Shown: positions 1 through 6,014 of the stretch, one piece after another | How positions within the stretch are numbered: position 1 is the stretch's first letter | Layout: every line of letters starts with the position of its first letter | Source: Bacteroidetes bacterium GWA2_31_9b | GTDB lineage: Bacteria > Bacteroidota > Bacteroidia > Bacteroidales > UBA12077 | Assembly: GCA_001769005.1 (NCBI GenBank) | Contig: MENE01000025.1 | Location: forward strand, 5,891 to 14,845 | DNA: 8,955 nt | Direction: 5' to 3' | Program-made: the position numbers and the translations under genes | Notes under the pieces: model-generated | Database searches by the model: none | Seen by the model: only the letters and a program-made list of their open reading frames with translations | What the model was told of the DNA's origin: nothing

Positions 1-323
1 AAACTAACAAATTCTTTATTTAAACGAACTTCTATCTTAGAATCAGAAGTTATATTTAAAATAGTGTCGCAATATTTATATCCCAGATATGAAGTAAGTA
101 AATGAAACTTATCACTATCAATTCCAGAAATTATAAACTCACCATTTAAATTTGTTATAGAATAATAATTATGCGATTTCTCGCTGTTTGTAAGTTGAAT
201 GTGAACTCCAGTCAGTTTTTCGTTAGTTTCAGAATCTAACACAACTCCTTTTAACTCAATTGACTGTGAAAATGCATGTACAGAAATAAAAAGGAAGAAT
301 AAAAGTTTAATCGTTTTCATCAT
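1..323 (-). CDS. Secreted outer-membrane-type protein with N-terminal carboxypeptidase-regulatory-like domain, probable TonB-dependent receptor (partial, 3' end missing)
   Basis: The gene reads from ATG at 323 (a second ATG follows at 320) and stays open to the left edge, giving about 107 residues. It starts with a signal peptide (MKTIK, a hydrophobic core, then HAFSQ). After that comes a stretch typical of the CarboxypepD_reg-like domain: 'KGVVLDSETNEKLTGVHI', then 'TNLNGEFIISGI', then 'TSYLGYK'. In Bacteroidota this beta-sandwich usually precedes the plug and barrel of a SusC/RagA-type or other TonB-dependent receptor, but the plug would lie outside the window, so another secreted protein with this domain is possible. 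The start overlaps the end of the TM1266-family gene by 17 nt in a different frame, which implies co-transcription and probably coupled translation; no good Shine-Dalgarno precedes it. The signal peptide and domain are seen directly; the receptor identity is inferred. Confidence 0.8.
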   Translation of the reverse strand, partial: MMKTIKLLFFLFISVHAFSQSIELKGVVLDSETNEKLTGVHIQLTNSEKSHNYYSITNLNGEFIISGIDSDKFHLLTSYLGYKYCDTILNITSDSKIEVRLNKEFVS

Positions 324-570
324 TTTTCTTATTTTTTAATACTACTGATTTTAGTTGTAAGCCTTTTAGTCGGCCTAATTGACCGGTTAAAGAACCAATT
401 TCATCGGTAGTCCCTTCAAAAATAAGAGAAATAATACTCTGACCATTGCTACGGGGTAAACCCTGACGGCCAATAATAATTTCGGAATGTTTCGAGATAA
501 TTTCGTTCAGGATATGAACGTTTTCTTTACTCTCAATTAAAATTAGTGCGGTTCCAATTCTCTTTTCCAT
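307..570 (-). CDS. TM1266-family protein, putative iron-only hydrogenase system regulator
   Basis: This is an 87-residue soluble protein. It carries the family pattern: 'EKRIGTALILIE' at the N-terminus, 'NEIISKHSEIIIGRQGLP' in the middle, then 'ISLIFEGTTDEIGSLTGQLG' and 'LKGLQLKSVVLK'. These match, from memory, the small ACT/NikR-C-like fold of Thermotoga maritima TM1266, found next to [FeFe]-hydrogenase and HydE/F/G maturase genes and annotated as a putative hydrogenase-system regulator. The biochemical role is not established. There is no DNA-binding domain, so direct transcription control is doubtful; ligand sensing is more likely. The start at 570 is supported by a strong GGAGG seven bases upstream. 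The gene is first in its operon and overlaps the next gene by 17 nt. A Rex operator sits over its promoter. The C-terminal tail (KNKKNDEND) is a charged extension. Confidence 0.88.
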   Translation of the reverse strand: MEKRIGTALILIESKENVHILNEIISKHSEIIIGRQGLPRSNGQSIISLIFEGTTDEIGSLTGQLGRLKGLQLKSVVLKNKKNDEND

Positions 571-577
571 CAGATTT

Positions 578-582
578 CCTCC
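578..582 (-). promoter_or_regulatory. Strong Shine-Dalgarno of the TM1266-family gene
   Basis: The minus strand reads GGAGG, then seven bases, then ATG at 570. Most other starts in this window have only weak A-rich or AGGA-like leaders, as is common in Bacteroidota, so this full anti-16S match stands out. It settles the start codon. Confidence 0.7.
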
Positions 583-651
583 GGATTAGATTTGTTCTTT
601 AACCTTGAAACAGAATACTTTCCGTTTCTCAGAAAGAGTAAATCAAATTTA

Positions 652-669
652 CTGTTAATTTGTTAACAA
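652..669 (-). promoter_or_regulatory. Candidate Rex operator
   Basis: The plus strand reads CTGTTAA-TTTG-TTAACAA. The clostridial-type Rex operator consensus, from memory, is TTGTTAA-N4-TTAACAA, so 13 of 14 specified positions match; only the first base differs. The site overlaps the -7 element (667-674) of the leftward promoter by three bases and covers the predicted start of transcription, a position expected for repression. The gene for a Rex protein lies in the same window (7330-7953). Rex is known to leave DNA when NADH is high, so this operon would be turned on in reduced cells. Binding itself is inferred. Confidence 0.72.
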
Positions 670-698
670 AAGTACAAAACATTTCCAGAATTGACAAA
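667..698 (-). promoter_or_regulatory. Bacteroidota-type promoter of the TM1266-family operon
   Basis: On the minus strand, TTTG (695-698) is followed after 20 bases by TACTTTTG (667-674) and a T. This fits the Bacteroidota vegetative pattern of a -33 TTTG and a -7 TAnnTTTG at the usual spacing. Transcription would start near 660, leaving a leader of about 90 nt before ATG at 570. Both elements overlap inverted repeats: the Rex-like site at -7 and another at -33. Confidence 0.7.
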
Positions 699-710
699 TG
701 ATAATTGTCA
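692..710. promoter_or_regulatory. Inverted repeat over the -33 element, possible second operator
   Basis: TGACAA and TTGTCA form a perfect six-base inverted repeat with seven bases between, 19 bp in total. The centre at 701 is about 40 bases upstream of the predicted leftward start, and the repeat covers the -33 TTTG. It does not match Rex, the FNR (TTGAT-N4-ATCAA) or CRP (TGTGA-N6-TCACA) patterns, and it is a poor Fur box. The protein that would bind is unknown. It also lies about 95 bases upstream of the divergent receptor gene at 803, so it could act on either gene. Confidence 0.4.
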
Positions 711-777
711 GCTTTATTTAAACCTAATTTTCGCCTTTATAAGAATAATGATAGTGGATTTTAATTTATAAATGTTG

Positions 778-785
778 TATATTGG
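778..785 (+). promoter_or_regulatory. Weak candidate -7 element of the TonB-receptor gene
   Basis: TATATTGG differs by one base from TAnnTTTG and lies 17 bases before the ATG at 803. No clear TTTG is seen about 20 bases upstream, so the promoter is tentative. It would give a very short leader. Confidence 0.3.
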
Positions 786-802
786 TTCATTAAATCTATT
801 AA

Positions 803-2923
803 ATGAAAACATTTCGAATTATCTCAGGTCTATTTCTTTTCATTTTTCTTTTTAGTAATAATAGTATTTCACAAAACAATGATTCAATTTATTATTTATT
901 TAATTTATCGATTGAAGAATTACAGAATATAATAGTTATATCAGCTTCAAAAAAAGAAGAACCGGTTCAACAAGCTCCTGCAACAATTTCAGTAATTACA
1001 GCCGAACAAATTAAAGAGAGAGGGTACGAAAGTATTGATGATGCATTAAAAGATTTACCAGGAATTGATTTTGTAAATGTTCACGGCACTTTTCCAATTA
1101 TTTGGGCACAAAGAGGTTCTTATGGTGACGAAAATAAACGCACACTTTTATTAATCGATGGAATTATTGAAAACAACCTGGCAGAAGGAAATGTGCTGGC
1201 GGGACCACAATATAGCTTGCATAATGTTGAGCAAATTGAAGTAATATGGGGACCCTCTTCTGCGTTATATGGGGCAAATGCTTTTAGTGGAATAATAAAT
1301 ATCATTACAAAAAAAGGGAGGAGTATTAATGGAGTTGAATACCAAAAAGGGTTTGGTTCTTATAATTCTCAATATGATAAATTTAATATTGGTAAAAATC
1401 AAAATGATTATGAATTTTCACTTTCTGGTTCTCTTTATAATACCGATGGGCCTGTTTTTACGGAACGACATCCAAGTTATAACAACAGTTATATAAAAAA
1501 CGCATATTCAATTATTGGACGACTCAGATATAAAGATATAACAATTGGTTTTAATAGGTTTGATAGGCCAATGGGAATTGGTCAATTCTCAAATACTCCT
1601 GAGTATTATAATTTGCCAGCTTATGGTTACGAAAACAGCGAAGGTACAACATATGGTGGCGCACAAACTACTGCAAACGGAGAAAAACCTGGTTTATGGC
1701 ACTCGAATACTCAAACATTATTTGCCCGATTTTTAAAAGAATTTAATTCAAACTTATCATTAAAAATCGAAACATATTACAGAGTTACAGAAATTGATGA
1801 TGACAGTTATGAATATGATTATCTTGGAAATAATAAATTCAGACGTGATGTTTATAATCACAACTCAAACAGTATAGGAAGCGAACTTCAGGCTGATTAT
1901 CACCTTTATAAAAACCACGATATTACTTTAGGATTCCAGTTTGAGCAAAGCAATATCGAAAGAGGATATCGAAAATCTGTAGTTATGTCTGATAATGATG
2001 ATTATACCATTATGCGTTTGTTAGATGATAATTACAGGCTCTATAATATTTATAATAATTATGCTGGATTTATGCAGTATCGCTTAAATACATCATTATT
2101 TAATGCTACCAATTTTATTCTTGGTGTACGTTACGATTACAATGATGTATATGGCAAAACCCTTAATCCTCGTGTTGGATTTGTTTCAAATATAAATGAA
2201 AAGTTAAATATTAAAGGCCTTTATGGTTCAGCTTACCGTGCACCTACCAGTTTTGAACTATTTACAGAAACTACTGTGCGTGTTGAGAATCCGTACCTGA
2301 AACCTGAAAAGATTAATACAAGTGAATTAAGCCTGGGTTATAAAATAACGAAAGATATTCTACTTGAAAGTAATTTCTTTTATAATCAATTTTCAGATAT
2401 AATAATTTCAAATGTACCTGTTGGCGATGTTAATGGTGATGGAATATATAATTACCAGAATCAGAATAAAGGATCAGCTGAAATATATGGATTTGAAATT
2501 AGAACGAATGCTATTCTTTTTAAAAATATTTCTATATATGCTAATTATTCATATCAGGATGCAACCCAAACAGACAGTTTAACGAATCCTGTACCTAATG
2601 TTTCTAAACACAAAGGAAATATTGGAATAACATTTCCAATACACAACTTTATTAAAATTCATTTTTCGGAAAATATAGTTGGCGATCGAACAACATCACC
2701 AACCAATCCAGATAAAAATATTGATGGATATTACATATCAAATCTAACCTTAACCACAAATAATATTTTTAAAAACAAAGTATTAGTTTCAGTTACAATA
2801 AAAAATTTATTTGATTCAAAATACAACGATCCGGGTATACGAGCCGCCACAGGCGAATATTATGGAACACGTCACATACAACCTGGGCGAAGTGCTTTTA
2901 TAAAACTTACTTTGTTGTTATAA
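803..2923 (+). CDS. TonB-dependent outer-membrane receptor, CirA/BtuB-like architecture
   Basis: The 706-residue protein would bind an extracellular ligand and import it into the periplasm using TonB energy. A signal peptide covers about residues 1-24 and ends in 'SISQ'. Next is the segment 'LSIEELQNIIVISASKKEEP' (about 35-54), which contains a probable TonB box. The plug follows (about 55-170), with 'ATISVITAEQI', 'DALKDLPGID', 'LLIDG' and 'GPSSALYGANAFSGIINIIT'. The remainder is a 22-strand-type barrel rich in aromatic and Asn/Tyr residues, with the closing motif 'QPGRSAFIKLTLLL'. There is no carboxypeptidase-regulatory-like domain, unlike the protein at the left edge, so this is of the siderophore/corrinoid/metal kind rather than the SusC kind. 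It is the first gene of the rightward cluster and is followed by ABC uptake genes. The family is clear; the ligand is not. Confidence 0.93.
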   Translation: MKTFRIISGLFLFIFLFSNNSISQNNDSIYYLFNLSIEELQNIIVISASKKEEPVQQAPATISVITAEQIKERGYESIDDALKDLPGIDFVNVHGTFPIIWAQRGSYGDENKRTLLLIDGIIENNLAEGNVLAGPQYSLHNVEQIEVIWGPSSALYGANAFSGIINIITKKGRSINGVEYQKGFGSYNSQYDKFNIGKNQNDYEFSLSGSLYNTDGPVFTERHPSYNNSYIKNAYSIIGRLRYKDITIGFNRFDRPMGIGQFSNTPEYYNLPAYGYENSEGTTYGGAQTTANGEKPGLWHSNTQTLFARFLKEFNSNLSLKIETYYRVTEIDDDSYEYDYLGNNKFRRDVYNHNSNSIGSELQADYHLYKNHDITLGFQFEQSNIERGYRKSVVMSDNDDYTIMRLLDDNYRLYNIYNNYAGFMQYRLNTSLFNATNFILGVRYDYNDVYGKTLNPRVGFVSNINEKLNIKGLYGSAYRAPTSFELFTETTVRVENPYLKPEKINTSELSLGYKITKDILLESNFFYNQFSDIIISNVPVGDVNGDGIYNYQNQNKGSAEIYGFEIRTNAILFKNISIYANYSYQDATQTDSLTNPVPNVSKHKGNIGITFPIHNFIKIHFSENIVGDRTTSPTNPDKNIDGYYISNLTLTTNNIFKNKVLVSVTIKNLFDSKYNDPGIRAATGEYYGTRHIQPGRSAFIKLTLLL

Positions 2924-2940
2924 TAATAAATTTATATTTG
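2911..2940 (+). promoter_or_regulatory. Bacteroidota-type promoter before the binding-protein gene
   Basis: TATATTTG followed by C at 2933-2940 is a perfect -7 element. TTTG at 2911-2914 is a possible -33 element with 18 bases between, slightly short of the usual 19-21. The -33 part falls in the last codons of the receptor gene. A start near 2947 would give a leader of about 17 nt, so the ABC genes may be transcribed separately from the receptor. CTAAAA-T-TTTTAG (2941-2953), a perfect inverted repeat, follows directly and covers the predicted start. Confidence 0.55.
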
Positions 2941-2963
2941 CTAAAATTTTTAGGAATTTAAAG

Positions 2964-3929
2964 ATGAAAAAAATATTTTTTCTGGTTTATCTTATTGTAA
3001 TTCTTTTTCTTAGTTGTAAAAACCCAATTGAAGATAAAACGATAACTGTTGCTACATTAAAAGGCCCATCAGCTATGGGAATGATAAAGATGATTGACAG
3101 CATATCAAACAATAAAAGTTCAAAAACCAAAATACTTATACTTAACGAACCTATACAAGTTCGTAAGTTAATGCTCGAAAACAAGGTTGATTTTGCCATT
3201 TTACCAACAACTATGGGTGCAATACTTTATAATAAAGGAATTGAATACAAACTTGCAGCTATTCCGGTATGGGGAACACTTTATTTGTTTGGAAGCGATA
3301 CTACCATTCGAACATGGAATGATTTAATAGGAAAAAAGATTTATTTAATGGCAAAAGGAATGACTCCGGATGTTTTATTTAAATATTTATTAATACAAAA
3401 TAATATTGATCCTGAAAAAGATGTACAACTTGATTACTCCTACCCAACCCACATCGACCTTGCTAATGCTGTTGCAGCAGGACAAGCAAAATTAGGTGTT
3501 ATTTCAGAACCCATGGTAAGCCTTGTAATACAGAAAAATAAAAATATTTATTCATTATTTGATTTAAATGCCGAATGGCAAAAGGTAAATAAAAATATTC
3601 CGATAGCTCAAACAGCTTTAATGGTAAATTCTGATTTTGCTGAAAAAAATCACGATTTAGTAGATCAATTTATTAAACATTATAAAAAATCAACCGACTG
3701 GGTAAATGCAAATCCTGATTCAGCAGCCAGTTTAATTGTAAAATTTGAAATTCTACCAAATACAGAAGTAGCAAAATCATCTATACCCCGATCAAACCTT
3801 AAACTTATTTATTCTGAAGATATTAAAACAGAGATATATAATTATTTAGAACTTTTTTATACTTTAAATCCAGACATTATCGGAGGAAAAATTCCTGATA
3901 AAGATTTCATTCTACAAATTAAAAATTAA
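2964..3929 (+). CDS. Lipoprotein substrate-binding protein of an NMT1/NitT-TauT-type ABC transporter
   Basis: The protein has 321 residues. A lipoprotein signal ends in L-F-L-S-C, with Cys18 as the likely lipid attachment site, so it is membrane-anchored on the periplasmic side. The mature part has the layout of periplasmic binding protein type II of the NMT1/THI5/SsuA kind: 'TVATLKGPSAMGMIKMID', 'KVDFAILPTTMGAIL', 'DLIGKKIYLMAKGMTPD', 'AVAAGQAKLGVISEPMVS' and a helical C-terminal region. Family members bind small molecules such as taurine, alkanesulfonates, nitrate or pyrimidine thiamine precursors. The 'LKGP-MGM' start occurs in many uncharacterised anaerobe proteins, so the substrate stays open. 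It would deliver its ligand to the permease and ATPase at 4487-5946. AGGA at 2951-2954 may serve as a weak ribosome-binding site. Confidence 0.9.
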   Translation: MKKIFFLVYLIVILFLSCKNPIEDKTITVATLKGPSAMGMIKMIDSISNNKSSKTKILILNEPIQVRKLMLENKVDFAILPTTMGAILYNKGIEYKLAAIPVWGTLYLFGSDTTIRTWNDLIGKKIYLMAKGMTPDVLFKYLLIQNNIDPEKDVQLDYSYPTHIDLANAVAAGQAKLGVISEPMVSLVIQKNKNIYSLFDLNAEWQKVNKNIPIAQTALMVNSDFAEKNHDLVDQFIKHYKKSTDWVNANPDSAASLIVKFEILPNTEVAKSSIPRSNLKLIYSEDIKTEIYNYLELFYTLNPDIIGGKIPDKDFILQIKN

Positions 3930-3961
3930 GTTTATTTTTAACCGAAAATTTATTTTTTAGT

Positions 3962-3969
3962 TATCTTTA
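3962..3969 (+). promoter_or_regulatory. Weak -7-like element within an inverted repeat before the receiver gene
   Basis: TATCTTTA differs by one base from TAnnTTTG, about 40 bases before the ATG at 4010. No clear -33 TTTG is present. It lies inside GTTAT-N6-ATAAC (3960-3975), which resembles a Rex half-site pair but has spacing two bases too wide. Confidence 0.25.
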
Positions 3970-4009
3970 TATAACAAACCTAACAATTCAACAATATTTT
4001 TAAATCAAA

Positions 4010-4417
4010 ATGATTACTGAAAATACTGATATAAAAGAACAGTCATATAATTGGAGCAATAAAAGTATTCTTATTGCTGATGACGAGCCAAATAATATTA
4101 AATTCATAGAAAAATCACTTGCACCTACCAAAATTAAAATATTCCAAGCCGAAAATGGTGCAGAGGCAGTTCGTATTTTTATAGAGAATCCTGCAATAGA
4201 TATTATTCTTATGGACATTAGAATGCCAGATATGGATGGTGTTGAAGCAATCAAGCTCATTAGAAATGAAAACCGCAATATTACAATAATTGCATATACT
4301 GCTTATGCTCTAACTATGGATGAAATGAACGCCTTAAATTATGGTTGTAACGACTATATTTCTAAACCTACAAATCCACAATTTCTTATACAGAAAATCA
4401 ATGAATTTCTGAAATAG
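4010..4417 (+). CDS. Stand-alone receiver-domain (CheY-like) response regulator
   Basis: The 135-residue protein consists of one receiver domain from about residue 19 onward, after a short polar N-terminal extension (1-18). The full phosphoryl-transfer set is present: acidic pair Asp24-Asp25, phospho-acceptor Asp69 in 'LMDIRMPDMDG', Thr97 in 'IIAYTAYA', and Lys119 in 'YISKPTNP'. It should therefore be active. There is no DNA-binding or enzymatic output domain, so it must act by protein contact or as a phosphate relay. The lead 'W-NKSILIADDEPNN' resembles the C-terminal receivers of Bacteroidota hybrid kinases, from which it may derive. It sits between the binding-protein gene (80 bp upstream) and the permease gene (69 bp downstream), an unusual place. 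A receiver-kinase fusion is encoded at 8051-8955, but pairing with it is a guess. Confidence 0.92.
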   Translation: MITENTDIKEQSYNWSNKSILIADDEPNNIKFIEKSLAPTKIKIFQAENGAEAVRIFIENPAIDIILMDIRMPDMDGVEAIKLIRNENRNITIIAYTAYALTMDEMNALNYGCNDYISKPTNPQFLIQKINEFLK

Positions 4418-4486
4418 ATACTCTTATATGTTATTTTATTTGTATTTTTTCAGATTAATTATTGATTTTCCGAATAAATAAAGTCT

Positions 4487-5239
4487 ATGAGGTTCTCCAT
4501 TACAAAAAACAGGATAATTACAATAATATCCATTATTTTTCTACTCCTGTGCTGGAAAATCATATCGGTTTTTTACCATTCTGAATTTATACTTCCATCG
4601 CCCGAATCAACATTTTTAGCAATAATTAAGTTACTTACTACAAAGAATTTCATTTTCATTGTTGGGGCAACAATTTCTCGTGGAATTATTGGATTTATTT
4701 TCTCATTCATACTTGGAGTATTATTAGGAATTTTTGCAGGAATAAACACTTCTTTTCATTCTTTTTTAAAACCCATTTTAGTAGTTATTCGCTCAACACC
4801 GGTAATTTCTCTTATACTTTTAGCATTAATCTGGTTTAAAGTGGATATGGTTCCGGTATTTATAGCCTTTTTAACTATGTTTCCATTTATTTGTACAAAT
4901 GTAATTGATGGTATAAGAAATGTAGATCGCGATTTGATAGAAATGTCCAGAATATATAAAATCGGTCAAACTCGTATTGTAAAAGAAGTTTATTTGCCAG
5001 CTATTACTCCATTTATTTTTAGTGGAGCTTCGAGTGCTATGGGTATTGGCTGGAGAGCAATAATAATTGGAGAAGTACTCAGTCAACCACAATTTGGAAT
5101 TGGTACACTTATGCAAACAGCTCAAACTTACCTGCTTGTGAACGAAGTAATTGCATGGACTTTTATTGCTGTTGTAATTAGCTACATATTTGAAATTGCA
5201 ATACGTAAAATTGAACACATTGTTGTAATCTGGAAATAA
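4487..5239 (+). CDS. ABC transporter permease, NitT/TauT (SsuC/TauC-like) family
   Basis: The 250-residue inner-membrane protein has about six hydrophobic segments, including those near residues 9-29, 58-83, 97-117, 120-140, 177-200 and 221-240. The cytoplasmic EAA-type coupling loop is visible at about 147-177 ('DRDLIEMSRIYKIGQTRIVK...LPAITPFI'). The 'ILPSPE' segment after the first membrane helix and 'GWRAIIIGEVLS' after the loop are typical of SsuC/TauC/ThiX-type permeases. Its stop is separated by only two bases from the ATPase start, so the two are surely co-translated. It would form a homodimer channel driven by that ATPase and fed by the upstream lipoprotein. The start at 4487 is chosen because it places a basic segment (MRFSITKNR) right before the first helix. 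Confidence 0.92.
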   Translation: MRFSITKNRIITIISIIFLLLCWKIISVFYHSEFILPSPESTFLAIIKLLTTKNFIFIVGATISRGIIGFIFSFILGVLLGIFAGINTSFHSFLKPILVVIRSTPVISLILLALIWFKVDMVPVFIAFLTMFPFICTNVIDGIRNVDRDLIEMSRIYKIGQTRIVKEVYLPAITPFIFSGASSAMGIGWRAIIIGEVLSQPQFGIGTLMQTAQTYLLVNEVIAWTFIAVVISYIFEIAIRKIEHIVVIWK

Positions 5240-5241
5240 TT

Positions 5242-5946
5242 ATGAGCCTAAAAATAAATAACTTATATAAATCATTTCAGGATCATACTATTTTCAATGA
5301 TTTCTCAATTGAAATACCTGAAAATACGATTAGTTGTATTTTAGGTCCTTCGGGGTGTGGAAAAACAACCCTCCTTAATATGATGAGCAATATGATTGTT
5401 CCAGATTCTGGAATATTTGAGGGATTTAACGAAAAGATTATTTCATATATTTTTCAGGAACCACGATTATTACCCTGGAAAACAGTGCGTGAAAATATTG
5501 CATTTATTCTCGATAAAAATACGATTGAAGAACCTGAAAAAGTAATTGATAAGTATTTGCAGTTGGTTGAGCTTGAAGATTTTGCCAATTACTATCCAGC
5601 AAAACTAAGTGGAGGAATGAAACAACGAGTAGCCATTGCGCGCGCATTTGCATATCCTTCGAACATTATTCTAATGGACGAACCTCTTAAAACACTTGAT
5701 TTTAAGCTTAAACAGAACTTAATGAAATCGTTTCGAAGTATTTGGCAATTCGACAAAAGAACTGTAGTTTTTGTTACTCATGATGTTGACGAAGCCCTGC
5801 TTTTTGGAAATGATATTTTTGTTTTTAGTAAAGCTCCTGTTCAAATAATAGAAAAATTCAATATTATTACTTCCTCATCCGATAGGTTACTTGAAAGCAC
5901 AGAAATGGTTGATCTCAAAAAAAAGATTCTGAAAATTATGCATTAA
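5242..5946 (+). CDS. ABC transporter ATP-binding protein, NitT/TauT (SsuB/TauB-like) family
   Basis: This 234-residue ATPase powers the adjacent permease from the cytoplasmic side. Its motifs are intact: Walker A 'GPSGCGKTT' (35-43), Q-loop Gln72 in 'FQEPRLLPW', signature 'LSGGMKQRVAIARA' (122-135), Walker B 'IILMDEP' with catalytic Glu147, and switch His180 in 'VTHDVDEA'. The 'QEPRLLPW' form is characteristic of the nitrate/sulfonate/taurine group. The D-loop region reads 'DEPLKTLD' where this family usually has 'DEPFGALD'; the key Asp153 is kept, so activity should not be lost. Length is normal to slightly short. It starts two bases after the permease stop; the beta-propeller gene follows after 68 bp in the same direction. 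Confidence 0.95.
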   Translation: MSLKINNLYKSFQDHTIFNDFSIEIPENTISCILGPSGCGKTTLLNMMSNMIVPDSGIFEGFNEKIISYIFQEPRLLPWKTVRENIAFILDKNTIEEPEKVIDKYLQLVELEDFANYYPAKLSGGMKQRVAIARAFAYPSNIILMDEPLKTLDFKLKQNLMKSFRSIWQFDKRTVVFVTHDVDEALLFGNDIFVFSKAPVQIIEKFNIITSSSDRLLESTEMVDLKKKILKIMH

Positions 5947-6014
5947 TCTATTTTATTTTTTGATAGTCAAAGTATTGATAAGCTTATAAATCGATCAAAT
6001 TTATAAAATTAAAT

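Noticed and set aside
698..712. Fur box (TGATAAT...) in the divergent region
   Set aside because: Only the left half matches the 7-1-7 Fur pattern; the right half does not.
691..719. E. coli-like sigma-70 -35 (TTGACA at 691) for the rightward receptor gene
   Set aside because: No TATAAT-like -10 at 17 bases, and the genome uses TAnnTTTG promoters; TTGACA is better explained as an arm of the inverted repeat.
3957..3978. Possible second Rex operator before the receiver gene (TTAGTTAT...ATAACAAA)
   Set aside because: The half-sites are two bases too far apart for Rex and one arm has a mismatch in a key position; kept only as a weak inverted repeat.
4871..5218. Open frame on the minus strand inside the permease gene (115 codons)
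   Set aside because: No family features, fully inside a well-supported gene on the other strand, composition typical of a shadow frame.
5975..5998. Nested palindromes (ATAAGCTTAT; TTGAT-N14-ATCAA) before the propeller gene
   Set aside because: Short, AT-rich and without a promoter element at a matching distance; consistent with chance in such DNA.
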